Below are positions 33,840 to 46,190 of a DNA stretch of 64,000 bases, piece by piece. Position numbers and translations under genes: made by a program. The stretch is taken from positions 79,381,539 to 79,445,538 of the forward strand of contig CM051519.1 of assembly GCA_028015205.1 (NCBI GenBank). Reading direction: 5' to 3'. The DNA comes from Mytilisepta virgata. Taxonomy: Eukaryota; Mollusca; Bivalvia; Mytilida; Mytilidae. Each line of letters begins with the position of its first letter. The stretch's first letter is position 1. A model generated the notes under the pieces. The model was not told the DNA's origin and did not search any database. It saw only the letters and a list, made by a program, of their open reading frames with translations.

Positions 33840-34640
33840 TTTTGGAATTTTGATTTTCAAAACTTGGGGACCACAGGGGTCGAATTAAGCAAACTTAAAG
33901 CTTGTGATATGAACTCTATTTTTCAATTTTAATTTTATGAATTTTGTTTCTATACATTATTGTCATATCCTATATGTACATGCGAAAACGGGGTTTTAGA
34001 ATTTTGATTGTCAAAACTTGCATGGGACACACAGGGGTTGAATATTGAGGTTTTGAATTTTAGCTTTTGACCTGAATTTCCTTCATTAAATTTCCACATT
34101 ATACATTTTATTTCTACATATTATTGTTATATACATGTACTATATGTAGATGCACAATAAGACTTTTGAATTTTGCAAAACTTGGGACCCAAAGGTTCGA
34201 ATTGTGAATTCGAAGTTGCGAATTTAAATTCTAACCTAAACTCGTCATTAATTTTTTCACTTTATGCATTTTACTTCTTTGAAGTATTGTTTGTCACTGT
34301 ATGTAGATGTGTAATAAGGTTCTAGAATTTGGATTTTCAAAACTTTGGGTCCAGAGGGGTTAAATTTTGAAGTTTTGAATTTAAGCTTTTGATCTAAATT
34401 CCTCTTTAATTCATTTTTCACTTTGTACATTTTATCTGTAGTATATATGATTCTAATACACTATAGATGCACAATAATATAAGACTTTAGAATTTTGATT
34501 TTCAAAACGTGGGACCCAAAGGGGTCGAATTGTGAAGTCGTGAATTTAAACTGTGACCTATACAATATTGTCAAACACTGTATGCAAATGTGCAGTAAAG
34601 TTTTAAAAATTTTATTTTCAAAACTTTTGGCCAATAGTCA
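33840..34640 (+). repeat. Tandem array, about 160-bp unit, five to six copies
   Basis: The phrase GAATTTTGATTTTCAAAACTT, followed by GGGACC..AGGGGT(C/T)GAAT, recurs at about 33845, 34000, 34165, 34325, 34487 and 34608. Preceded at 33770-33790 by CTTGTCTGTCCGTCTGTCCG. Sequence unrelated to the GGCCATCTTGG core, though the period is similar. Confidence 0.85.
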
Positions 34641-34730
34641 AACATATGATTGTGAATGTGTTGCACAGGGATGCAACGACTGCCTCCGTCTAGGTTTTTC
34701 CTTTGTTTTATATATTAATTTGTGATAAAC

Positions 34731-35237
34731 CACTTGAACTAATGTAAACATAATTACGATATAGGAAATAGTTTTAATTTGCTCCTTTTCATCATAAAAA
34801 ATATTTTAAAACATATTTCAACTACAATAAATCCAATCTATGTAAGTAGATAAATGATAAATTATAATTTAAAAGTTTATGTCTGTAATACTATTAAATA
34901 CACATACATGTACATGATTTTGTAACTTTATGTTTACGACCGTATTTTTTTTGGCAGTGACAATTTTTTGTGTGAGATATAGCTGTCAGCTGTGATGACA
35001 AAGTCACTGCTCATATTGCATGTACGACAGAAAAGTGTGGCGACCGTTCATGTCAAAATTGCAATAATTGTATGGCGTTACTTTTTTCTCTCATATCACA
35101 TTCACAAGAAGTATGACGATCCTTTTAACACTTAACAGGTTAATACTTTTAACATGTAGATTTAAAAACACGTAGCAGCTAACTCAAAGTTGTATCCACA
35201 ATATAAAAAGAATCGGCTTTCTTTTCAAAATACTTTT
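34731..35237. other. No feature seen
   Basis: AT-rich DNA without a sustained frame. Confidence 0.45.
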
Positions 35238-37272
35238 AACTAGAGGCTCACATATGCTTCTTGTCAAGTTTTGTTTTATTTGGCCAAGCAGTTTCAGAGA
35301 AGAAGATTTCTTTATATAAGCCTATCAGAAACAATAATTGTCCATGGCAGCCATGCTTGTCGTCCAATCAGGATTTAAAAAAAATAATTTCATAAAAGAC
35401 TTTCTGTAGATGCTTCGTTTCTGAGTTTGGCTGACAGTTTGGCCAAGCAGTTCCAGAAAGAAAGAAAAAATCAACCAATGAGAAACAAGAATTGCCCAAG
35501 AACGGCCATGTTTGTTGCCCGATCGGGACGAAATGAGGACACTTTGTAAAGAACCTTCTATATAGATGTTTCCTGTCAAGTTTCGTTCCATTTGGCTAAG
35601 CGACTTCAGAGGAGAAGATTGTTTTATATCAGCCGATCAAATAAAAGAACTGCCCATGGGGTCTGTATTAGTACAGTAGAATCCACCTAATCAGATATCG
35701 ATTAAACGAATATATCGGCTATTGTAATATTATTTCATAAAAAACCGAACCATTTCCTATATACTTAAGCTAAATTACATCGTGTAATCGAATATCGGAT
35801 ATTAGAATATATCGGTCAGTGGGATAGGAATATTCATGGTAAATGTGTCAAAACCATGTGCAATCGAATATTTTGAAATTAATTTAATTTTTTTTCTTGA
35901 CAGGAAATGAACCCGGAAGTTACGCCATTACGAGGTCGAAGAAAATTGCAGAACAGAAATGTTTTATTTTTAAATAAAACCAATTTTTTGTCTAATAAAA
36001 TGTATTCTATCTCATTGTCTTGTTTAATAATATGAATTTGATGCCATATAGGGTCCCAGACGTGTTTATCATGTGTGTATCCAAATGTTATCGTTATCCT
36101 TTACTTTGGACAATGACTCGACAGAAAAGTTATTTTAATAAACTGTGCGTAATGTTCAATGGATTTTTAATAAAATGTGAAAGAAATGTACCTATATCCC
36201 AACAATTTATTAGAATATACAAAGAAATCCCCTTTAAAAACATGACATGGTGTCAGATAGAATTAAGTACCTTTTACACACGAACTCCATTTTCCTATAC
36301 TTACATAATGTTTAGCCTCTGATGTATGAATCATGACAGGATCAGTTATAAAATCTACAGAAATGTAATGCATTATTTTGTAATGACAAAAATAGTTGTC
36401 TTAAATGAAAATAAAATTGTCTTTTATAAACAGAAAAAAAATGCAGAAAATAAGATACGAGTCTGATTTCAGTTAGAGATTGTAAGTCGGATGATTTCAT
36501 AGCTATTTATAGTTTTTTACCTTGTAATCCAATCGGGACGAAATGAGGAAATTTTATAAAGGACCTCCCATTTATGCTTCTTGTAAAGTTTCGTTCCATT
36601 AGGCCCCGTGATTTCAGAGAAGATTTTTTTTATATCAGCCAATCAGAAACAAGAACTAGCCATGATGGCCATATTTGTAGTTTTATTGGGACAAAATGAG
36701 GATTATGTGTACAATCCAAGCAGTTCTAGAGAAAAAAAAAATTTAATCAACCAATGATAAACAAGAATTGCCCATGACGGCCATGTTTGTTGCCCGATCT
36801 TGACGAAATGAGGAAACTTTGTAAACAACCTCCCATATATGCTTCCTGTCAAGTTTAGTTCAATTTGGCTAAGCGATTTCAGAGATTTTTATCAGCCAAT
36901 CAGAAACAAGAATTGTCCATGACGGCCATGTTTGTTGCCCGATCCGAACGAAATGAGGAAACTTTATAAAAGACCACCCCTCCCCCCGATATATGCTTCC
37001 TGTCAAGTTTAGTTCCATTTGGCCAAGCAATTTCAGAGGAGAAGATTTTTTAAAACTCCTTCAATCAGAATCAACAACTGCCCAGGGCGGCCATTTTTGT
37101 TGCCCGATCAAGACGGAATGAGCAAACTTTGTAAAGGATCCTACATAAATGTTTCCTACCTAGTATAATTCCATTTGGCCCATTGGTTTCATAGGAGAAG
37201 ATTAGAATCTGAAAATTTAACTAATGGACGCTGGCGCCAAGTGATGACAAAAGCTCACATGGCCTTTAGCCA
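35238..37272 (+). mobile_element. Helentron-like element E8, decayed and interrupted
   Basis: The left end AACTAGAGGCTCACATATGC is partial; the right end AAAGCTCACATGGCCTTTAGCC has lost the closing half of its hairpin. The core unit contains CGATCGGGACGAAATGAGGA (copies near 35520, 36530, 36685, 36795, 36940 and 37103). About 850 bp of unrelated sequence (about 35665-36510, beginning ACAGTAGAATCCACC) splits the array. Confidence 0.65.
35665..36510. other. Insertion within E8, unidentified
   Basis: The array unit breaks at CTGCCCATGGGG and resumes near CCAATCGGGACGAAATG. The insert has short ATATCGG/CGATAT palindromic phrases at its left end and a 100-codon frame at 36020-36322 with no recognisable domain. 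Ends not resolved. Confidence 0.4.
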
Positions 37273-37769
37273 ATACGTTTTAAAATAAGCGGAGCGGACA
37301 GTTTTTACATTATGCACATTCTTTTTGTATCAGCTTATTTGTGAGAAGCTAGTTCGTTATATTTATGAAGTGTAGCAATATAAATTGTTGGATGGACGTG
37401 TTCATGTAAGCTGCATATCACAAAAAGGGCGTTAGACGCCTGAACAATCTCGGACTAATAAACGCCATGTTTCAATAATCAAATTATATCATTCATTAGT
37501 AACAATTCAGAACAAGTTATTTTTCTCAATAATTTCACTTAATAAAACTATTTGAAATATATATATTAAATTAATATCAAGGTCTTTTTTTTCCTTTAAG
37601 TTATGATTTAACATATTTTAAACAATTAGTTTAACAAACAATACTTGTGTGGTGTTTTTTGTTCCTAATTTAATTATATAGTAGCCAGTGTTGTCCAAGG
37701 ACGATGCAGCCTGTTGATACCAAGTACAATTGGGTGCAGATATAACATCTCACCAAGTCAACTTAGAGC

Positions 37770-37930
37770 AGTTTAGAATAGAACCCTGACTGCTCCAGAA
37801 CAGAATCCTGACCGATTCTGACTGCTATAAGCTGACATGGTCAAGAACAGCTCTGAGCTACCACGGTCAAGAACAGCTCTAATCTGTCATGGTCTAGAAC
37901 ATCTCTAACCTGTCATGGTCTAGAACAGTT
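37770..37930. repeat. Degenerate GGTCAAGAACAGCTCT minisatellite
   Basis: Units of about 28-30 bp with CATGGTC(A/T)AGAACAGCTCT repeat four to five times. Related phrases in the opposite orientation (CTTGACCAGAGCTGTTCT) occur three times at 39340-39515. Confidence 0.7.
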
Positions 37931-37994
37931 CTACAACATTGTTATAGAATTGATCATATTTCCCAACCATTCATGGTATGGGTCATATCACTGA

Positions 37995-38180
37995 CTTGAT
38001 ATTTTTTTTAAATTTTAATTTTATTATATATTTTTTAATTTTAAATTTATTATTATTTTTTTAATCTAATTTTAAATATATTATTATTATATATATTTTT
38101 CAATTTCAATTTTATATATTATTATTTTTTTTTTTTATTTATTTATTTTAATTTTATTATTTATTTCTTTTACTCAAGAT
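37995..38180. repeat. TTTTA/ATTATT low-complexity tract
   Basis: About 185 bp made almost wholly of T and A in short TTTTAATTTTATTA blocks. Confidence 0.85.
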
Positions 38181-38205
38181 CTTTCCTTCTTGGGTAAGAA
38201 AAAAA

Positions 38206-39277
38206 AAGAGGATCACCAGAGCCTGTATCGCTCACCTTGAGTCTGGTTTTCATTGGACAATTAATCAACTATTTGTTTGTTGCAATTGGTTCGATTGTTC
38301 AGGGACGATCTGTTGTCTTGTCTCATAAATAAGTTCATATATTTTAAAAAGGGTAATGCTGCTTTATACTTTTCTAGTATTAACAAAATAAAAAACTGAA
38401 AGGATATTTGTCCTTGTGTAACTGTACCTACCAACAGGAAGTTGGTAAAATTGACCAGGAATAAGGTGAACCTTAAATAAATGTAACAGAACCCGACCTC
38501 AAATTACACAAACCAATAACTCCTAAATAGAATTTGGGATTCCCTTCAAAATTTCAGGGTAAGTAGATCTCAACATGGTAAACATTTTTCAATTTACATT
38601 TCACTTCTGTCTCAAAAAAATTTTGGAGATAAATGCAAAAATGTTAAAATTTTGAAAATTTGACAAAAAAGGGCAATAGCTCCTAAATGGGTTTTGGGAT
38701 TTCCTTTAAAATTTCAGGGTATGTAGCCAAAAACAACACATGCACCCCTATATTCTATTTTTAGCTACGACAGCCATGTTTTATGTCAGATCAAAATAAA
38801 TTGAGGATCGTTTGTAGAGGGCATGTCATAGATCATTCCTATTAAGTTTCAAACCAATCGGCCCAGTGGTTTCAGAGGAGAAGATTTTTTAATGAAAAAA
38901 TTTTGAAAATTTGACAAATAAAAGGTAGTAACTCCTAAATGGGTTTTGGGATTTCCTTCAAAATTTCAGGGTAGGTAGATCTTGTTATGCTGATAAATTT
39001 TACCCCATTTCATATTTTTGATATATGTAACAGTTTTTAAGTTATAAGCCAAAAACAACACATGCACCCCTATATTCTATTTTTAGCTAGATCGCATGTT
39101 TTATGTCAGATCAAAATAAATTGAGGATCGTTTGTAGAGGACATGTCATAGATCATTCCTATAAAGTTTCAAACCAATCGGCCCAGCAGTTTCAGAGGAG
39201 AAGATTTTTGAATGAAAAGTTTACGACGGACGCAAAGTGATGGCAAAAGCTCACCCTGGCATAGCCAGGTGAGCTAA
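38206..39277 (+). mobile_element. Helentron-like element E7
   Basis: The left end AAGAGGATCACCAGAGCCTG then CGCTCACCTTG; the right end GGCATAGCCAGGTGAGCTAA. Same subfamily as E4 in its left half (GGACAATTAATCAACTATTTG) and in its repeated blocks with CAGATCAAAATAAATTGAGG. It lies between two oppositely oriented patches of the GAACAGCTCT minisatellite. Confidence 0.75.
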
Positions 39278-39339
39278 AAAGGGTTCTATAATGATGATGA
39301 TGATCAATTCTATATTAATTGATGAAATGAAGCGATATC

Positions 39340-39515
39340 GTCGCAAAAGCAGTTGTGGACCAGGATTTCTCTAATTCTTGACCAGAGCTGTTCTAAAAAG
39401 CAGTCATGGACCCGGACTGCCCTGATTCTTGACCAGAGATGTTCAATAAGCAGTCGTTGACCAGGACTGATCCAATTCTTGACCAGAGCTGTTCTTCTTC
39501 TTATAAGATGACTCA
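39340..39515. repeat. Minisatellite, about 60-bp unit, three copies
   Basis: Each unit holds AGCAGT(C/T)(A/G)T(T/G)GACC..GGA and ATTCTTGACCAGAGCTGTTC. The unit contains the reverse complement of the 37770-37930 motif. Confidence 0.75.
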
Positions 39516-40299
39516 GAGAAGTTCTCAGTACTGCTCTGCAAGTTAACTTGGACGAGAGGTTATAACAGGCGGCACCTGTAAGACGGTAATCACTGAGGAC
39601 ATTTTGATTTATCATATTGTAAACTTTTCAAAACGTCTTTTCATGTAGTTCAGGATAAGGTCAAGGTAACACTTTAGACTACACCTTGTTATTGCTACAT
39701 TTCGTAAGGTAGCTATTGGAATTTTAAAACTGGAAAGTTTTCGTATCATTTATTTATTTTGGGGCGAATGGTAAGCTAACCAGGAACACAAAATTAAAAA
39801 AACTTTGTTTTTTGTAGTTTGAATTTAATGAATACTTATAGAAGTTATTCACCAGGAAGAATTACAAGAAAACAAAAATTTTCAAAACTCACAAACCCCT
39901 TTTTTAGCAGATACATTTGAATTCTAATAGTCATTATCATATTGATCTTAAAAATAATCCAAAGTCAATGTTTCATTGTCACGGTATACACTTAAACTTG
40001 AAACTTATTTATTATCAAAGTGACGTTAAATAGTTAAGGATAGATACAATGCATGTAATGTTAGGAGATGTTTAACTCTATAGGACGGAACATTGTGTTC
40101 CGAGTATGTCAATTCAACATTTTCGTTAAGGCGTAAAAAGTCTCAACGAAAACCATCTTGCAAATGTTTAAAGAGCAATTTTCCTTTTTTAAAATTCCTT
40201 TTGACCTTTGCTTTGATGTGTTTAATTTTTTCATAAAGATAAAATGTTTTACACATTAAACATATAAAATTGAAAAAAATATCGTCTTTCATCTTTACC
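39516..40299. other. No feature seen
   Basis: AT-rich; no sustained frame or repeat recognised. Confidence 0.45.
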
Positions 40300-41781
40300 T
40301 TTTTACGTAAATTTCAGGAAACAAGAATTTACAGGAAAGCATAAACTGTCATTAGTTAAATTAATTATTTGCTTCAAAGAAAAGCCAGAAGGCTTAAGGC
40401 AGCTTAATTAGAAACTTCAATTCATAATTACAAAAGTAATCGGAACAATTTCCACAGCAACATGACAAATACAATGTATTACCCAAGTCTGTTTTTGACT
40501 AAATTATTGTGGTAATATAGCCGTATATGATTTAATAACCGATTAATAAAATTATTACCCATTGATTATGGATGACCGGAAGTCAGTCTTACGCTGTCAG
40601 TCAGGAATATGGACTAAAATAAACCTGTCTGATCGTTAGTTCAGTGCAAAAAATCAAGACAAAAAGTCATCTTATTTTTAAAATTAGGGAGTAACCATTT
40701 GATTTGTGTGTGGGGGGATGAGGTGAGAAAAGAATTGAATTTGAAAAAATAGCTTCCAAAAACGTAACGAAATAAATTTGACTACAATAAAATACAATGT
40801 ATATAGTAGTTAATTTGAAAATAAATGTCGTACTTGTTCACTCAAACAAGGAAGCTGCGGGAAAAAATGCCAGGATCGACGGTCATTTCGTTGCCAAACC
40901 CTTAATAAAAGGCTCTGATTTGCGTGTGTAAATCCCCGTCGTGACCATAATCTATTTTTTTGTGGAAGAGTTTACCCTCGCGTTACTGTCTTTCTTTCTA
41001 TAGCTGCAAGTCGTTGTTTTTTGGAATACAAAGTATATCAAATTAAAATTTTACGTTATGCCTTATAGTTCATATTACATAAGTTTAGTCTCCTTTTTAC
41101 CTTGTGCCTGTTCCTTCAACAAATTTTCATCACGGGTTTCTTGATTTACTAGTAACTTGTTTTTACTTGAATATTTTCATATGCGTTTGAAACAAGGTGG
41201 AGTTCGGACCAAAAACCCTGCCCGACTCTCCCATCAGATTTTTGCTTGATTTTTCTTATATTGAAGATTACATGTATATGCTTAGGTGATAGAAGCACCA
41301 GGACACGTCATTGCATAATTCAAAGGACTACTGGTGGCGGAATTTATCGGATTTTGCTGCTTTGGATGACCCAAGCAGCTTGTGGTAATTTATTGACAAA
41401 AATGTTGTTTTAAATATTAAATGGCATGACAAATAATCAGCCAAACATAAGTTTTTTGTTGTTATTAAGAACATATCACCATTAGAAACCGCACACAATG
41501 TCGTTGCTTCGTTTGCTATGCTATTCAAACTGAATCAGATTTATACAAATTTAAACTGCATACAATAATTTGGAAACTTTAGATGCATGTAGAAAAATCC
41601 TCTACTGAATCTTCTTTAAATTTTAATCTTTTATCTTTAAGTAATGAAACAAAACAAAAAAAGTTGAAGTCCATTCTTATTGCAGAGATATTTGAGAAAT
41701 CCCCTTTTAGTATGGTATAAAGGTTTCTTTAAGGATACTATGAGGTCACGATGTGTTTATCTTGGGGACGTCATTATACAT

Positions 41782-41915
41782 TTATTGACTTTGAACTAGG
41801 TTGCTATCGGAATTTATCAACCCGAAAAAATGGTAATATTCAACGAGCCGTAGGCGAGGTGAATATTTATTTTGAGGGTTGATAAATCGATAGCAACCTA
41901 GTTCAAAGTCAATAA
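41782..41915. mobile_element. Foldback element, arms of about 40 bp
   Basis: TTATTGACTTTGAACTAGGT with GCTATCGGAATTTATCAACCC pairs with its mirror GGGTTGATAAATCGATAGCA onward. An inner stem, AATATTCA(A)CGAG..GGTGAATATT, encloses GCCGTAGGC. It lies in the left palindrome arm only. Confidence 0.85.
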
Positions 41916-42000
41916 GTGTTTTATTACATGATTATGGCATAGGCAATAAAATAATCAACAATGTAATTTTATTCAACAGTATTCAACAAATGTAAATTTT

Positions 42001-42206
42001 AGTAAAGTCCCCATTCTATATTTAGATCATACTGATAAGGTTGCTATCAAATTCCGCGTAACCTACCACGTTTAGTAAAGTCCCCATTCTGTTTTAGATC
42101 ATATTAGGTTGCTATCAAATTCCGCGTAACTTATCACTTTTAGTAAATTTCCCATTCTTTTTTTAGATCATATTAGGTTGCTATCAGATTCCGCGTAACC
42201 TACCTC
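42001..42206 (+). repeat. Three tandem units of about 70 bp
   Basis: Units at 42001, 42074 and 42142, each AGTAAA(G/T)(T/T)(C/T)CCCATTCT, TTTAGATCATA, then AGGTTGCTATCA(A/G)ATTCC and GCGTAAC. The AGGTTGCTATC core is also the middle of the hairpin arms 100 bp upstream. Confidence 0.9.
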
Positions 42207-43687
42207 TTTTATTTTATAGAACATAACCATGAATTCGGAATTTTTGTTGAATATTATGTTCCTATCGCAGGTACTCACAATATCTTATGCTATTTTCGGC
42301 CAATCAGGATCAAGAAAAAATACCATCATGTAATAATATTTTTTTATAATACTTTTCAGAGTTGTTGTCCTGTTGTCCATTAATTTTTTACCCCATGCAA
42401 TTTTTATTTCCACTGACACCATGCGACAAGTAATGGCCAAGCCAATCCTGTAAGTAATATACAATTACATGACTAGATATGTTTTTCTGGTGGTTAAGAT
42501 GAAAATTACCCTGAAGCGGATAACATCGTTATGGTCGCTGTCTTACAGGAACTCTCTGACAATTCTGATAAAAAAGAACTTACAGAAATCAGCTGTTGTG
42601 AATAAACTGAAAATAATTGAAAACATATGTAGTACAAGAAATTTGTGTAAAGGTTATTAGATTAAACAAGAAAAGTTTATATTATCAAATACGGCTTAGA
42701 ACTCGCTTGAAGTTTGGACCCAATACTTTTCTTAAAAGTTGCATAAGTGAACATAATAATGCTTTCCATTCATCATTTTGGGAGAGTTTATTCTTTTAAT
42801 AAGATACTAAACAGAAATTAAAAAATCTGTTGGCGTGTAAAAATTGAAAAAAAAAATAAAATAATTGCGAGACGACTCGATCACTTCTTCCTTTTGATAC
42901 AGAGGTAACCGTTAGCTGAGTTTAGATTCCTGTTGTTTTTAATTGTTTTGGTTGTTGATGGTTATGCTTATTAATTCATCAATATTTCTTTAACCGGATT
43001 TCCAATATTTTGATCTCGAACACTGCTGATGAGTTGTCGGTCAACGAAATGGCCATACACTGCATCGATTTTTTTTTTCGGTTTTTTGCTACCCACTGCC
43101 ATTTCACTGATGGTGGACTATAAGTCCCCCAGGGCGTTTTCAGCCCAGTAGCCAGAATTCTGTCCTTGCATGATTCATTACTTAAATGTCTTTAAATTTT
43201 CCGTTCACACTTTGACAAAAATTTCTATAAATCTAAGGCTCTTCCTTAACCCTTAGCTAGGTTTTGATTCCTGTTTGTTATAATTGTTTTGGTTTTTGAT
43301 GGCTGTGCTTATTAAATAATGAATGTGTCTTCTCATAAGGAGTAAGAAAACAGGGTAGAGATCTCATTCATCTCCAAGTTATTTAGAAATATGTGGATTT
43401 TAGCAGAGGATTATTAGGGGAAAACCCGCCTTTGTAATCTCCTTTCAATTTGAAACCGATATGTTCAGATTCACATGGAAGCTACCATTTGTATCAAAAT
43501 CCTCCAAACAGTATCCGATATATTGTCAAGAAAGAAAGAAAAACAACACTCGAAAGTTTGTTTGGGAGACTTGAATATCGATCAATTAGTTATTCAATTG
43601 GTAAAATACAAATGCTAGATCATGTTTTCGGTTACATGTACATCTGATTTAGTAATATAAAATGCATGTTTTCCAATATAATTTTAC

Positions 43688-43688
<1 letters not shown>

Positions 43689-43767
<79 letters not shown>
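43689..43767. repeat. (TA)n microsatellite
   Basis: About 39 perfect TA units. At the mirrored site in the right arm only about six TA steps remain (near 45320-45330). Confidence 0.95.
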
Positions 43768-43770
<3 letters not shown>

Positions 43771-43929
43771 TTCTCCTTCAGGTACGAGTGAGTTATGGAA
43801 TTTCTCCGCCCGAGATAGTTAAATTTTCGATTTTCAACACGCGAGCCTTTAGCGAGCGTGTTAAAATCTAAAATTTAACTATTGAGGGTGAGAAATTCCA
43901 TAACTTACGAGTAAATTAAAGGAGAATCT
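43768..43929. mobile_element. Foldback element, arms of about 75 bp
   Basis: AGATTCTCCTT..ACGAGTGAGTTATGGAATTTC pairs with GAAATTCCATAACTTACGAG..AAGGAGAATCT. The inner part GTTAAATTTTCGATTTT pairs with AAAATCTAAAATTTAAC around a GCGAGC-rich loop. Absent from the right arm, where the flanking sequences are continuous. Confidence 0.9.
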
Positions 43930-44683
43930 GTTTCTCCTATGATTTTCGAAAAAAAAAACCTCAAGAAAATGTCGTTGCTATGTAGTTCGTTTACAAAGAC
44001 GTCATTTCGGGACTTCTCTAGTTTATCGATCTAATAACTTTAGAAAAAAGGGCGGTAATTCCCACGTAGAAATTTAATCACCGGGAAGTGGTTAAAAATA
44101 TTATGTATTTTTATCCAACCGATTAAACACGTCAATATTAGGAGAAATATCCATCTATGACTATTCACCCTGTTTCATAATTCTGCAGTGGGACAATGGC
44201 TGATCCTTGGCATGTTAATTCTCATTCTATAAAAGTTTGAAAAAGCCATAATGTTGTTTTCCATTTAAAATCAGAAATCGATGTATTTTATTACTTTTTT
44301 TATGGATTATGTTTTTTTTTATTGCTCCTTAGGTATATTTGTGCTTTTTATACGAGCCTTTTTTCAACTATCCACAGGATATTTCATTTGAGATCTGGAT
44401 ATAAATACTTTCATGTTAAGACTTTGGATGAATATAGACATGATAGAAGTGATCCGATAATCTGAAATAATATATCAAAGTACGATAGATGTTTAAAAGT
44501 GTTGACTTACAAACCAATAAGAGAAAAAATATTATAGCGTACATGTGCTAACACCGGACTGCGCATTGATAATCTTTTTCAGTCTGATTGACAGAATGCT
44601 TATTTTATATGTGCATGTATGTTAAATTAAAAAGCAACACATTTTCGCCAACAAATAATACATGTAGTGTGCAATGGATCACT

Positions 44684-44842
44684 GTTTTCCCGTCAGTGTA
44701 AGCCAATAAGCTTAGATTGATTGATTAAATATTGTTTTACGCCGAGCTGGCGATATTTCATCCAATATTACGGCGAGAATAAGCTTAGAAGACAGTGGAT
44801 CACTGAAAGGCTTTCCCGCCAGTGTAAGCCAATAAGCTTAGA
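44684..44842. repeat. Direct repeat around a short dispersed mollusc repeat at the palindrome centre
   Basis: GGATCACTG..TTTCCCG(T/C)CAGTGTAAG and CCAATAAGCTTAGA occur twice (about 44687 and 44800). Between them lies GATTGATTAAATATTG, TTTACGCCGAGCTGGCGATA and TTTCATCCAATATTACGGCG, which resembles a short repeat common in mollusc genomes. The single-copy hinge of the palindrome is here. Confidence 0.6.
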
Positions 44843-45577
44843 AGAAGAGTAGGAAAATTTCTACAATGCTAAATGTTATATATAATAAAATCTACAATAC
44901 AGAATCAATACAGAAACAGTAATAATACCAATGAGACTGAAAAAGATTATCAATGCGGTCCGGTGTTAGTACATGTATGCAAATAATTATTTTTTTATTG
45001 ATTGTAAAGTCAACACTTTTTAACATCTCTCGTACTTTGATATATTACATGTATGTCATATTATCGGATTACTTCTTTCATGTCTATATTCATCCGAAGA
45101 CTTATCATGAACGTATTACCCAGATCTCAAATGAAATATCCTGCCGACATTTGCAAATAGGCTCGTATAAAAAAGTAATAAAATAGATTGATTTCTGATT
45201 TTAAATGGAAAACAACATTACCACTTCTTCGAACTTTATAGAATGAGAATTAACAGGCCAAGGGTCAGCCATTGTCCCACTGCAGAATTATGAAACAGGG
45301 TGAATAGTTATATATGGATATATATATACCTGTAAAATTATATTGGAAAACATGCATTTTATATTACTAATTAAACGAATCACAAAATACCGAAATAGAT
45401 TTGATGCACTGATGGCCATTCCGTTGACTGTCAACTCATCAGCAATGCTCGATATCAAAGTGTTGGAAAACCGGTTAAACATATAAATCAGATGTACATG
45501 TACATGTAACCGCCCACAGGACCTATTTTACTATTTGAATAACAAGTTGATCGATATTTAAGTCTCTCAAACGATTC

Positions 45578-45651
45578 AAGCCGTTTCCGTATCCGATTCT
45601 TTCCTTCGATAAACGTTTACCGAAGGACAGAATCGGATACGGAAACGGCTT
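45578..45651. repeat. Long perfect hairpin, 31-bp arms
   Basis: AAGCCGTTTCCGTATCCGAT plus TCTTTCCTTCG pairs with its reverse complement at 45621-45651 with a single mismatch. The loop ATAAACGTTTAC contains the palindrome AAACGTTT. The mirrored site in the left arm (about 43545) lacks it, so it is a separate insertion. Confidence 0.95.
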
Positions 45652-45794
45652 TAATTATTCGAGTTAACACAGCTATGGTGGATCTAAATAGTAAATAGTC
45701 TACTATTTAAATCCTTGATTAAACACTACCATGGCATCTGATTGGCTAGTTCCATAGATCTTATGCATGTGAGTGATGATGCTTCCAAAATATC

Positions 45795-46190
45795 TCCTAT
45801 TGGAAGAAGCATTTATTAATGTATAATGGGGGTCTGTTGGGAAGTATACCCCACGCCCTTCAAAATATATCTGTCCTTGTAACTTCGAAACTTTTGGGAT
45901 TGTCACCCTATATGCATATAAATTCTTACTTATGGAAGATCGATTTATTGATGTATATTGGGAGGGAGGTCCCTATGGGGTATGCTCCACATTCTAAAAT
46001 TAGATTTTACTATAATTTGGAAACCCTTAAGTTCCTAACCCTATAACCATATATATTCTTATTCCTTATAGGAGAACGCATTCATTGGTGTATATTGAGG
46101 GTCCATCATGGGGGGTATGTTTTATTCCCTCAAAATATGTTCGTCCTTGTAGCTGAAATTCCCAAATCATCACTATATAATTTGTTGAAG
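45795..46190 (+). repeat. Three diverged tandem units of about 130 bp
   Basis: Each unit runs (A/G)(T/A)TTATTG(A/G)TGTATA(T/A)TGGG, then a GGTATG/AGTATACCCCA segment, TCAAAATAT.T.(T/G)TCCTTGTA, and an ATATTCTTA-type end. Starts are near 45797, 45935 and 46070. Confidence 0.7.

Larger units (their letters stand above)
40300..44590 (+). repeat. Large palindrome, left arm (interrupted)
   Basis: Segments matching the reverse complement of the right arm, in mirrored order: 40300-40685 with 46267-46640; 41036-41125 with 46172-46255; 42945-43050 with 45385-45475; 43548-43690 with about 45318-45573; 44125-44590 with 44938-45305. Shared phrases include GGAACAATTTCCACAGCAAC, GACCGGAAGTCAGTCTTACG and ACACCGGACTGCGCATTGAT. 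Blocks present in this arm only include 40687-41035, the hairpin at 41782, the triplet at 42001 and the hairpin at 43768. Confidence 0.9.

Noticed and set aside
33840..34640. Centromeric satellite
   Set aside because: Only five to six diverged units; far too short to claim a centromere.
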